Source: Bolinopsis microptera
Taxonomy: Eukaryota; Ctenophora; Tentaculata; Lobata; Bolinopsidae
Direction of reading: 5' to 3'
Assembly (NCBI RefSeq): GCF_026151205.1
Contig: NC_087081.1
Coordinates: 5,265,246-5,329,245, forward strand
Length of the DNA stretch: 64,000 bases
The notes beneath the pieces are model-generated. The model searched no databases. It worked only from the letters and a program-made list of their open reading frames with translations, and was not told where the DNA came from. Below are positions 54,126-64,000 of this stretch, piece by piece (position 1 is the stretch's first letter; each line of letters starts with the position of its first letter). The translations under genes were made by a program, and so were the position numbers.

Positions 54126-55151
54126 CACTCCTGCGCGCAGTGTCGTGACCTCCCTTCGTCGTAATTAGCTCGTATTCAGATTGAACAATTTTGAAGTCAA
54201 ATAAATGTGGTTTCTTTTAGACTTAAATAAACAATATGGATGTAGTCCGAAAGTAATTTGTCTACTAAATAACATTTTGAAATTATGAACAAAATTGGCG
54301 AAAATTTGCCGTAGATGTGACCAAAAAACTACGCGCAGAACTAAATATTTTTTCATAAACGCGTGAAAATTTTTGAGTTTAACATTGAATATTTTAGCTT
54401 GGTTATTGTAATACTTAATTTTCAAGTCTCTATCCGATAACTAAATATTTTATCTTTACGACAGTATAAAATTTGTTTGTATATTTGCTAAATTAAAAAA
54501 ACAGTAGCAATAGAAACGTCGAAGGTCTTGCGCTTATTTCAGTCCCAAAATATACCCTAATCATAAACTTCATAAAACCCACTGAAAATGATGTCTACAG
54601 GCATATTTAGCCCTTACACCTTCCCAAATCATTTAGCAAGGATTCAGAGCCAGCTTTTAAAATTAGCTTTCGAATAACATTGTTAAGACATAAAACTATA
54701 AATAAATGAGTGCGTTTTTCTCTTTCGTCTCAACAGTTTCTTTTTCATTTTAACACTATATATTAGTAAAAGCAATCAGCGATCTTTATTCATCATTAAG
54801 GGAGTAAAATAATTGGTCCTCGTTAATGTTTAGTGTCTGATTACAGTTTCGGTCCGACCTCCACACCTGAAAAGATATTGGGGGTATTATCAGTTAAGTA
54901 AATGGAAAAATCATATTTGCATCATAAAACTATGAAAACTAATGTTTTTGAAGGCTCGCCTATTCGTTTAAGCAATCAAATAGTCAGTGCAAAGAACAGT
55001 TGAAGGCACCGGGAATGTTTCAAATAAATCCTCTGTCTACTATCAGACCACACACTCCACTATGCACTTCAATGTATCGTATAACAATGGCAGTTGAAAT
55101 GTGTTCCCGCCATTTTAAAATCAAAAATGTGCGCAGCATCTTACGGGTTAT

Positions 55152-55213
55152 GCGCCGTGATCAACGGTCACGGCGCAATGGTTCTGCGCCGTGACCATTG
55201 ATCACGGCGCATA
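55152..55213. repeat. Compound palindrome of GCGCCGTGATC units
   Basis: GCGCCGTGATCAACGGTCAC and its relatives form two adjacent hairpins that are also inverted copies of each other, in otherwise AT-rich DNA. It could extrude as a cruciform. Confidence 0.8.
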
Positions 55214-55694
55214 CACATTGCGTTTAAATTGTCGTATAAATGTCCAGCTTCTCTGTGAAATTTGGTTGACTCGACTAATTTAAAAATTTAATACTCTTTG
55301 TTTCATTCTAGTTTAATTGTATTTCTATTATGGTCGGAAAGAATTATAATGTTTTTTTCTTCTACTGGGCCACATTCAGCCTGTCATTCCGCCATATTTC
55401 CAACGGCTATGAACACTAACATATGAACACTTATATGAGCCTGGCCCCATGTAAGATGTTTCTTTGTAGTCAGCAGTGTATTACTATTTCGGTTTTATAG
55501 TCGCATTTAATTCAGTAAATATTAATGGTTTCTTCACCTCTTCAAAGTTCAATGTAATTGGTTTGGAGGTCATTTGAAATAAGGAGGTAAAATAACTCAC
55601 ATAGCTTCCAGCAAGTTTCACGGATATAGTGATTGAGTTTCTAGTCAACCTAGCCTCTTTGCCTGACTGATTTCTTGTTCGGCAGGGTGACTGC

Positions 55695-57864
55695 TTAAAC
55701 GTCAACTTCAACCTCTTCCACTGCATCGAATCGTACTAGTAGAATTTGTACCTGAAATATTACATTTAGTTTAGCGACCTTCACATGTGGGTCAAACTGA
55801 GTAACATCTGCTTATTTAGTCAAACATCTAGTGTGGCCTTGCCCATCGGCAGCCTGTCCGATACTTGGAAGCTGGAGAAATGTCGACTCCAACAGTCCTA
55901 CCAGCAGTTTTTTGATGACATGATAAGGGCGATTCAACCGCAAGTCAGGTCAGGGAGAGTTTGGAGACCAGACAAGGAACTAGATTGTGCTGAGAGGGAC
56001 TTAGTCTGTGAAGCGGTGAGAGGAATGGTCCAGCCGTACAGCAGGGCAAGGATTGGTTTTGGAGAATGGAAGAAACCGTGGAAGAAGATGAACGCCCGGG
56101 AACAACAAGCTGAGGTCCTTCAGAGAGTTAAAAGAAACCTCGAGCATGAAAGTGAAGTTCAATGCGGCTCTCTTGAGATGCAGTCAAGATGGGGACAGTG
56201 GAGGGAAGAGGTTATGAAGACGGACATGAGCTGGCACACACTCTTTAAGTATGGTGATTCGCTCACAGGTTTTATGCTCAGTGCGACTTATGGTACTGTG
56301 GTCACACCAAATTGATTTTTTTAAATAATCCAAATACAGGCAGCGATTTAGTCAACTTAAGTTTGTCATTTATGTAATTGAACATTAAAAATGTATCCTT
56401 CATAGAATTTTGTATTATCTCGAGGGTATAAAATTGTCAATTGAGAAACACGTCATAAATCTAAACAAATAAGTTCATTAAAATAGCTATCAATCAGTAA
56501 ATGAACGAACCTGTACATCTAGATGATGTAGGTCCACCACTTGTAACTTGTCAGACCGGTTGTTGTACAGCTTCCTGTTCAGCCTGAAAACACATTTCTG
56601 TTACCATGACAACGTTACCATTACAAGTTACCCGTGATGGGGAGTGTCATGAGGTTACGTGACTGATAAAGTTAATACACCTCCTCCCCACTAATAGTGC
56701 ACTAACCTGGAAATGAGGGAGTAGACTCCAAAAAGTGAGGACCAGCGTCATGTCAGTAACTTTAAAAAAAGCCCGGGCCTATTTTAGATCCTTAAATTAG
56801 TGCCAGGAGTCTGTTTTGTGGATTATATTGTTGGCTTTAAAGGGATTTAAAAAGTGTAAACAGTAGGGTATTTATAAAACACATAATTACTGAACACGTG
56901 TCGAGATTAACTTAAAACGTGAAAAATCAATAATCAAGTAATCACACGTTTCCTTGCCCCTTCCCTTGTCTGAAAAGTGAAAACTATCCCCTCCCCATTC
57001 ACCGAACGTGTGTCTAATCACGAGCAATTTAAATCAAACACGTAAAAAAAAGTAACACATAAATGCGAGTACAGTGGCAGTCAACTACATGAATGGTAGT
57101 CAACTGATAGTGCGGAGAAACACGGCACACACGTTAGGCCAGGAATGTTCCGCGCCATATAAGGAATAATTCACTGGGTGTATAAATAAACAATGTGGTT
57201 GGGCCGTGAACTGGTGGTATTTTTTACACAACTTGTTTTAGTGTGCTTGTCAAGTCCTGTGCTCGATTATAGTAGTATAGAAGTGAGGCGGAACACCATA
57301 GTATGAAGACACAGGCACTTTTAGAGTCCATTTTAATATCACTTTTCACGCTCAGTGCTTCAGACTTTAAAGTAAAACTGGCACTTTCCATTTTAACTTC
57401 GGCTAATTGATCCCTTACCAATATAAGATAAGTTGTAAATGTAAGTATGAATTGTGGGTCAAATAAGACAGTAGTTTTTATGTTCTTATGTGACTTTTTA
57501 ATCTATAATTCCCGGCCAAAAACTCAAAATTGGCCGGGGCCGGGAATAAACACCTCCCCCGGCGCCGGGAATCCCGGTCGTTCAGTGCATTACAGCACAG
57601 TAAACAGAGCCAAAGTTGTTACTTGTCAAATGCTAAAATAGAATCTCTAGAATACAAATAAATTCATTCGATCAACATCGAAAATGACGTCACAACGACG
57701 GTAATGTCAATGACGTCACGAAGCTCACTTGAAGTTTTTGCTGCTGTCTGAGTTTATCAGCTTGTTCACCAGTCTCTGTACTTCTTCAGCGTGCTGATTC
57801 AACAGCTCCTGCGGGAGATGCTTCTTGTAGCGCTTTTAGCGTCTTTCACCGCTTTTAGCTTCTC
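55695..57864 (-). pseudogene. Exon-like fragments of an unidentified minus-strand gene
   Basis: Three segments have AG/GT boundaries on the minus strand: 57864-57729, 56583-56511 and 55751-55695. They join in phase as YKKHLPQELLNQHAEEVQRL with further residues, LNRKLYNNRSDKLQVVDLHH with LDVQ, and VQILLVRFDAVEEVEVDV then a stop. The VVDLHHLDVQ segment faintly recalls the start of Smr domains (LDLHGL), which is a weak hint only. The first segment has a stop in the required frame, next to a 19 bp tandem duplication (GCTAAAAGCGGTGAAAGAC), so the gene looks broken. All lie inside the 5.26 kb insertion. Confidence 0.4.
55785..56315 (+). pseudogene. Retroelement ORF fragment, region downstream of reverse transcriptase
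   Basis: A 176-residue frame reading VQPYSRARIGFGEWKKPWKK, QSRWGQWREEVMKTDMSW and LTGFMLSATYGTVVTPN. The G-x-W-x-x-W, S-W-x-x-L and L-x-F-x-L-x-x-x-Y-x-x-x-x-T/S-P pattern matches, from memory, the segment that precedes a zinc-binding tail in RT proteins of many marine invertebrates. No RT catalytic motif is present, and the frame ends where the family would continue, so this is a remnant. Confidence 0.5.
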
Positions 57865-59382
57865 CTGAAATAATAGAGAGGTAATATTGTCTTCTTTCTC
57901 TAATAACAAACAAAATAATAAACAAACAAATAAGCAAAGTTTTGTCTGCTTTCAAGCTCAAAAGTAATAGTAACACTAACACGACTCACGAGCCCTTTAA
58001 AGCTTGTAATAATGTAAGGCGTGACTGTGTTTTCTATGGACAAAATTATTTCAACCTAATTTCTGCATGACAATGTTTAACCTAATTTCTACATGACTGA
58101 TCCAGCTATCAGGAAAATTTAAACATCTAATAATTTAAAATTATATCATTAGAACTAGAAGTTCATTTAAAAGTATCGAAATCTTAGTTCTATTTTTACA
58201 GTCACCTTTTTAACTATTGAGTTCAATGATTGCTAACTTTGATTTACTCTTTAACTAAAATTTGCTGAAATTAAAAAGTTGTATGATAAAAAGGTACACA
58301 AAATCAAAAACTTAGTCGATTAAACTCGTTTCTAGTCTGCGTCCAAACTTACTTATTATTATTAAAGTTAAACGTTAGAATTTATAAATAATAGTAAAAC
58401 AGGATTTAATATCTCCCAAAGGATCAACCTCGTGAACTGTAACTTCGATTTAATAAAAGGCTCGAATAAAAGCAAAGAGGTTACTAAGTACTTACCTATT
58501 ACCCCCATGACATAAGGTTAAAATTCTCCCCTAACGAGATATTGGCGAAAAACTGTCTCGATCACGTGATATGACCGTATAAGGAAGTTAGCCTAATTTC
58601 TCTATAGTGTTTCAGTATATGCTTTTGTAAAGGATTTGGTTAGGGTTATGCCGTTAGGGTTGGGATCTGCTTAGAGGGTTATGGTTTCCGGGTTTCGAAT
58701 AGTTGTTTAGGGCCATCTACAGAACGGGTTGAAGAAGTCACGTGACAGGCGATTGTAGAGTGATTAATCATCATCCACCATAACTGCCATCGTAAACAGT
58801 TAATTAATTAGGTATCAACAATCAAGCACAATATATAATACAGCAGGGCTGATTACTGCTGACACATTATAAAGCAACTAAGAGCAGAAATATGGATGAT
58901 GGAATAACGCGAGGCAACAGTGAACTGGGCGCAATTAAGACGCGAACAGTGAACGCACGAGGTGTAAAGCTCAAAGTGCTCCTTCATCAATTATGTTCAC
59001 TCTTAGACGGATTTGACACGCGAAATTGCGCGGCAATTATGCGCGGCGCGTAAAACTTTTGTAAACCTTTCGGACAAGGGTTAAATTATTTTTCTACTGT
59101 CAACACAGCCCAAGTTATACATGTTTTAATATCAAAAAATGTCCAATTTTTTTGTATCATTTTTAACTAATTTTTTTTTCAAATCGCTGCCACATCAAAA
59201 TTATTTTACGAAAGTACATTAAATTTTCACAGAAAGCAAGCTAAATCGTTTTAGAACTATATTAAAAAAGAATTTAATATTAAAAATGTTAAAACTTTAA
59301 AATTATCAATTGAATAAATTGCCAACGTCCAAATATTTGTAAAATACGACGAAGAGGGGTCACAACACTGCGCGCGGCAGTG

Positions 59383-59690
59383 TTTCACAACTGTCCGAAA
59401 AATTTGGTGTATATCGGAGTTGATATATGATATAGTAATCAAAATGGGGCAAAATACGCTGCTTTTAGCTGTAACATAATGTTTGATGGTTGGATATGCT
59501 TCAAACTTTTCGGACACTTTCCTTGTAAGTCTATCAGTAAGCTTACCAATTTTTGTTGCAATCGGAGGTCGGGAAGGATACTTAATATCTATTTGTTTGA
59601 AGAAAATTGTGCTGGCCGAAATTAGCGCTAAAAAACCATCCTACAGTCGGTACGCGCGGCTCACTGTCGATGGCGCACTACCTATACAGA
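59383..59690. mobile_element. Right half of the split 600 bp element
   Basis: Matches 52484-52790. It begins with the TTTCA target duplication. Its last 80 bp (59610-59690) recur inverted at 59906-59985, so the right end is a large hairpin whose loop holds a SINE-like sequence. Confidence 0.85.
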
Positions 59691-59905
59691 GTAGACTGAT
59701 GGGCGCCTGCATAGGTCCAACGAAACCCTTAGCAGAGCGTCATAACGACGCTCACCCCATGGCTAGCGACAAAGACGGAATCGAACCTGGGACGGCCTGT
59801 GAATGCAAGGCATTTCACAAGCAGGCAGCTAGACAAACGAATGGCGAACTACGCCATAAGAGCCCAACTATTTACACTAACGAACTTTAAACTTTTGCTA
59901 ATTTA
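59691..59905 (-). mobile_element. tRNA-derived SINE-like sequence
   Basis: On the minus strand an A-box-like TGGCGTAGTTCGCCA (59856-59842) is followed about 50 bp later by a B box TCCCAGGTTCGATTCC (59792-59777), the internal Pol III promoter spacing of a tRNA. The intervening bases can form partial tRNA stems. The tail is unrelated to tRNA. It sits in the loop between inverted copies of the 600 bp element's right end. Confidence 0.6.
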
Positions 59906-59985
59906 AGGTAGTGCGCCATCGACAGTGAGCCGCGCGTGCCGACTGTAGGATGGTTTTTTAGCGCTAATTTCGGCCAGCACAAGTG

Positions 59986-60712
59986 CGATTTACGCTTGTC
60001 ATACGTTACCTGGGGACCTCAGGCTATCATGTTCATTAACATAGAGGTTCGGCGGAATGACAGGCTGAGTGCGGCCGCATGGTAAGTCATACGTTGCATG
60101 ACCCGCCGCACACGAGTGCACGGCTCCCCCTGTATCGCCATATAGTGAAACGACCGTGGGGGTCGCAACGTGATACAAATCTACGCCAGAAAACCACCTC
60201 CATATATCCCTGTCCCGCATCAGGGTTCGCAGTTCCTTTTTAGAGTTTGTCCCAACTTCCTTCAGTAACATAAACAAGTAGCTTTGTCTTGGTCGGCCTT
60301 GCTATAGTGAAGCGACAGTGGGGGTCACCACGTGATACAATGTATGACTATGTGCTCGTAGTCATATATGTGTGAAAAGATGCCGATAATACTTCCAGAT
60401 TATTTCTCGAATAAATTCATAAGTAACCTTATAGAATAAATCATTTCTATAATTACTCACGTTCAAGTTGCATGACCACTGACTAAAAAGGTTCAATTAA
60501 CTCCGATATTAGATTAACAAATTATCCATAAACAAATTTTCTGTGTCTTCCTAACTAGAATTGTAATCGTTTTGTAAACGGAAAAATTCGGGAATTGAAA
60601 ATGATAACATAATATAACACCAAAAAATCGGGACAGGAATATTTTCAAAGCACAGTACCATGAAAATTACCAATGTTCGAAGTGAGTTGGGCGACATCAT
60701 GTCAAATTATTT
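59986..60712. other. Gene-free stretch with a short direct repeat
   Basis: Nothing coding is seen. A segment of about 45 bp with CGACCGTGGGGGTCGCAACG (60150-60169) recurs in diverged form as CGACAGTGGGGGTCACCACG (60312-60331). The remainder is AT-rich. Confidence 0.45.
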
Positions 60713-61134
60713 AAGCAGGGTTCACATCATCCAAAGCACGGTTGGTTCACATTATCTTTTACTTGAACAGTGACAAATTTTAATTTAATTTAAATTTATC
60801 ACAGATCATAGTAACAGACTGAAGTGTAGCACAGTTTAACTACAATTTAACTACGAGAATACAGATATATCTTGATACAAGTAAGCGGACAATGAGGAAT
60901 GTTGACTGTTGAGACCAAATATGATGAGCACAGCTGTCCGTATATAGCTGCTCCACTTCCAGTTCACTACCATTCAGTTCTCTTTAAGTTTAATATGGTA
61001 GTAAACTGTGCTACACTTCAGTCTGTTACTATGATCTGTGATAAATTTAAATTGAATTAAAATGTGTCACTGTTCAAGTAAAAGATTATGAGAACCAACC
61101 GTTGATCGTGCTTTGGATGATGTGAACCCTGCTT
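60713..61134. mobile_element. 422 bp inverted-repeat element
   Basis: Ends AAGCAGGGTTCACATCATCC and its complement, with arms of about 135 bp (60713-60850, 60990-61134). GGTTCACATCATCG recurs at 61162, and a diverged piece of the interior (GATATATCTTGATACAAG) recurs at 63123. The CAGGG tip suggests a hAT-like MITE, but no 8 bp duplication is clear. Confidence 0.75.
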
Positions 61135-61224
61135 GATTCAGTGTCAACTTGTCAAGGGCCGGTTCACATCATCGCAAGCAAGTCTGTGTACTGTTATTAT
61201 GCAGTCATATGATCTGGTAACCAT

Positions 61225-62190
61225 CAGGGTCAGGGTCAGGGTCAGGGTCAGGGTCAGGGTCAGGGTCAGGGTCAGGGTCAGGGTCAGGGTCAGGGTCAGG
61301 GTCAGGGTCAGGGTCAGGGTCAGGGTCAGGGTCAGGGTCAGGGTCAGGGTCAGGGTCAGGGTCAGGGTCAGGGTCAGGGTCAGGGTCAGGGTCAGGGTCA
61401 GGGTCAGGGTCAGGGTCAGGGTCAGGGTCAGGGTCAGGGTCAGGGTCAGGGTCAGGGTCAGGGTCAGGGTCAGGGTCAGGGTCAGGGTCAGGGTCAGGGT
61501 CAGGGTCAGGGTCAGGGTCAGGGTCAGGGTCAGGGTCAGGGTCAGGGTCAGGGTCAGGGTCAGGGTCAGGGTCAGGGTCAGGGTCAGGGTCAGGGTCAGG
61601 GTCAGGGTCAGGGTCAGGGTCAGGGTCAGGGTCAGGGTCAGGGTCAGGGTCAGGGTCAGGGTCAGGGTCAGGGTCAGGGTCAGGGTCAGGGTCAGGGTCA
61701 GGGTCAGGGTCAGGGTCAGGGTCAGGGTCAGGGTCAGGGTCAGGGTCAGGGTCAGGGTCAGGGTCAGGGTCAGGGTCAGGGTCAGGGTCAGGGTCAGGGT
61801 CAGGGTCAGGGTCAGGGTCAGGGTCAGGGTCAGGGTCAGGGTCAGGGTCAGGGTCAGGGTCAGGGTCAGGGTCAGGGTCAGGGTCAGGGTCAGGGTCAGG
61901 GTCAGGGTCAGGGTCAGGGTCAGGGTCAGGGTCAGGGTCAGGGTCAGGGTCAGGGTCAGGGTCAGGGTCAGGGTCAGGGTCAGGGTCAGGGTCAGGGTCA
62001 GGGTCAGGGTCAGGGTCAGGGTCAGGGTCAGGGTCAGGGTCAGGGTCAGGGTCAGGGTCAGGGTCAGGGTCAGGGTCAGGGTCAGGGTCAGGGTCAGGGT
62101 CAGGGTCAGGGTCAGGGTCAGGGTCAGGGTCAGGGTCAGGGTCAGGGTCAGGGTCAGGGTCAGGGTCAGGGTCAGGGTCAGGGTCAGGGT
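61225..62190. repeat. Perfect TCAGGG hexamer array, 161 units
   Basis: 966 bp of uninterrupted CAGGGT units. It is a one-base variant of the animal telomere repeat TTAGGG. Both strands are open in all frames, giving artefactual Arg-Val and Leu-Thr polymers; these are not proteins. Confidence 0.97.
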
Positions 62191-62389
62191 AAGAACCCAG
62201 TTGATTGGGTCTGAGGTCACGTGATTATGAGCCTGGGGTCACGTGATTATGACGTCACCAGAGCATGCTTGTGAATGTAAGTGTAAGTACAGCTGCACTG
62301 TACTTTACATCTAATAATTGACAAAATTTGCGACCTTGTTATAAACCTATTTTGATGACCATTCCTGACCTAAAATGCACATATTTTCT

Positions 62390-62900
62390 TCCAAAACGCA
62401 GTTAGTACTTGTGTACTAAGTGGTGGGTATGCTGCTCATTTCCCAAAAAAACAGTTAGTACATGGTACTAAAGGGGATGTCCAACCCCAAAAAAAACCCA
62501 TTTTACCTCAAATTTCAATCTTGGGAATGGGTTTTGAGGTTTTTTTGAATTTTTTTGGGTTTTTTATAATTTTTAAATGTTTTTTGTAACATTTATCTAA
62601 TTCGACTACATTGAAAACAAAACCCCTACTAAATAGTGGGTACAATTTGCCCATTTTCAAATGTTTAATGAGCTGTTTAAAGCAATTTCTGGGTGGGTAT
62701 CTTATTTTATATACCAAGACACAGTTAGTACCGTGATTTCTCAACAGTTAGTACCGCAAAAGCCGGCAAAAGGGGGTGGGTGTCCTAAATATTATCCGAA
62801 AAAGCAGTTAGTACCGTAAAGGGGGTGGGTGGGTCCTTTTTGTAAATTCCAAAACTGCACTTAGAGTTAGTCAACGTCACGTACGGCAATTAGTACTTGA
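62390..62900. repeat. Cluster of CAGTTAGTAC motifs
   Basis: CAGTTAGTAC occurs at about 62399, 62453, 62721, 62747 and 62806, with a variant CAATTAGTAC at 62887, mixed with GGGGGTGGGTG tracts. It looks like a decayed repeat cluster ending at a C run (62902-62912). No gene. Confidence 0.6.
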
Positions 62901-62912
62901 TCCCCCCCCCCC

Positions 62913-63616
62913 ATCCCGCCCGCTATAAGTAATAGCTTGATACAAGCCAGCAAGGTATCTTGATACAAGCAAACTACAGCGGAATTATTATTTAGAACGG
63001 CATTCTTTTACTTGAACATTTACAAATTTAAATTTAACAATTTAGATCATATGAACTAAACAATCCTCGCTCTTTTAACAGGGTGCATCACAGTTTAACT
63101 ACGCTTAAACTACGCGACTACAGATATATCTTGATACAAGTTAGCAGACAAGGAGGAATGTTGAGACCAAATACTTTTTGTTGGGGACCGGCCCGAAGTA
63201 CCAGCCAATGTTTACTCAAAAAATAATATATATAATAAGTGTTATCAATTCAAACTCAAAACTCATACAAGATTAGATCTCATTAAAACGATTAAAATGT
63301 ATATAATAGAGCTTGTCGAAACAAAACATAGCTGAGCACATATAAAGTTGCCTTTAGTTGAAATTATCATATTAATATGCTTTTAGAGTTGTTAGAGTGG
63401 AAACAGGCGCATAGCTACTGCTAGCTAGCTATTCCAAAATTTTTAAAATTTAACGACTGTTATCAGTCGCATAGCGTCATGCCGTTTTTGCTGGCGAATT
63501 GATGGCAGTGTAACTGAGATGGTATGCAGTGAACTTGATTCTGTGATGGCGTGCTTATGAGACAGATTTATTATTAGCATTACGGTTGATGTTGCGCTCT
63601 GATTTCCTTAGTCCCG
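62913..63616. other. Gene-free repeat debris
   Basis: Contains pieces related to the 60713 element interior (GATATATCTTGATACAAGTT near 63123; TTGATACAAG at about 62939 and 62960). Otherwise AT-rich with nothing identifiable. Confidence 0.45.
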
Positions 63617-63985
63617 TTATATTGTATAACATAAAGTTAGGCCATTCGCGTCTGCAATGCCCTCGTTTTGTTGATCAATGAGCATGTTTTTTATGCACCT
63701 TTTGTAGATGTTAAGGTTGAATAGACTTGGCAAGGAAGTTGCTGCGACACTATATCTGTTTATTGCTAATAGTGGACCTTTGTAGAATACTGAATTATTG
63801 TAAGGGTGTTTACCGTATTCATCTGACCATAAAGTTGTAAGACTCGAATCCGGATCGGCGACGTTAAATATTGGTGCACTGTTAGGTATTGTTTTCTTTA
63901 TAGAGGGAGGCACTAGACTTGGGAAGTTTTTTAGCTTATGTATAAAAACTAATGCGTTCTTCACGATGATACTTTGAACTGTCAA
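63617..63985 (-). pseudogene. LINE C-terminal fragment
   Basis: The 122-residue frame has MTVQSIIVKNALVFIHKLKN, SIKKTIPNSAPI, FYKGPLL and LPSLFNLNIYKRCIKNMLID. This order resembles, from memory, the C-terminal region after the reverse transcriptase in LINE proteins annotated in cnidarians. No catalytic motif remains and the upstream part would lie beyond the window's end, so it is partial or decayed. Confidence 0.5.
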
Positions 63986-64000
63986 TATTTTGTGTACATA

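Larger units (their letters stand above)
54126..59382. mobile_element. 5.26 kb transposon-like insertion with CAC-type ends and a 5 bp target duplication
   Basis: The left terminus CACTCCTGCGCGCAGTGTCG continues with GTGACCTCCCTTCGTCGTA. The right terminus, reversed, reads CACTGCCGCGCGCAGTGTTG then GTGACCCCTCTTCGTCGTA: 38 bp inverted repeats with five mismatches. TTTCA flanks both sides (54121-54125 and 59383-59387), and the intact 52192 copy shows the empty site. CAC ends with a 5 bp duplication are typical of Transib elements, but no transposase is visible. It contains a reverse-transcriptase-type ORF fragment and exon-like pieces of a minus-strand gene. Confidence 0.8.

Noticed and set aside
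57224-57641. Small ORFs at 57224-57421 (minus) and 57447-57641 (plus)
   Set aside because: Composition is not protein-like, there is no recognisable motif, and they overlap palindromic repeat DNA in the 5.26 kb insertion.
59483-59890. 135-residue ORF over the split element and SINE
   Set aside because: It crosses the junction of two unrelated repeats, so it cannot be an ancestral gene.
61133-62224. 363-codon and 358-codon open frames, one on each strand
   Set aside because: They consist only of Arg-Val or Leu-Thr dipeptides from the pure hexamer array; no biased codon use or flanking gene structure supports translation.

Overview
The window is nuclear DNA of an animal. The genes are split by many short GT-AG introns, the DNA is AT-rich, and it is packed with transposon debris and tandem repeats. 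A family A GPCR type, an intronless BTB family and retroelement fragments of kinds I associate with marine invertebrates make a cnidarian, perhaps a medusozoan, the best guess. That guess is inference; no species can be named from the sequence.

From about 1965 to 47983 the plus strand carries one giant gene, a trithorax/MLL-type histone H3 lysine 4 methyltransferase (KMT2A/B class). I trace 49 coding exons and roughly 3,000 codons, in the order CXXC, three PHD fingers, extended PHD, degenerate FYRN, a long disordered region, FYRC, a WDR5-binding (Win) motif, SET and post-SET. The start codon is not visible. The bromodomain is essentially missing. One base appears to be lost in the third PHD finger, and one exon junction (16149 to about 30457) does not keep frame with its best-looking acceptor.

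The introns of this gene hold other genes: a complete three-exon GPCR on the minus strand (9659-11199), a newly assembled three-exon, 194-residue secreted-type protein on the minus strand (32071-33137), an intronless BTB-domain gene on the plus strand (38808-40385) and a serine tRNA (14022-14103). They also hold an intact APE/RT non-LTR retrotransposon (26792-30049, minus), a Penelope-like remnant with a hammerhead-like core (about 41047-41473), hAT-like and mariner-like MITEs, a 734 bp near-perfect foldback element, and two elements bounded by long G and C runs with 7-8 bp target duplications.

About 1 kb downstream is NDUFV2 (48977-51483), the 24 kDa iron-sulfur subunit of respiratory complex I, in six exons. 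Everything after 51.5 kb looks like repeat territory: a 600 bp element present once intact and once split by a 5.26 kb CAC-ended transposon with a 5 bp target duplication, a tRNA-derived SINE, retroelement and host-exon-like fragments, a 422 bp inverted-repeat element, and a perfectly pure 966 bp array of the telomere-variant hexamer TCAGGG.

A recurring theme is tandem or dispersed duplication that copies exon ends together with their 5' splice sites: KMT2 exon 16, GPCR exon 2, KMT2 exon 29, and an exon fragment in NDUFV2.
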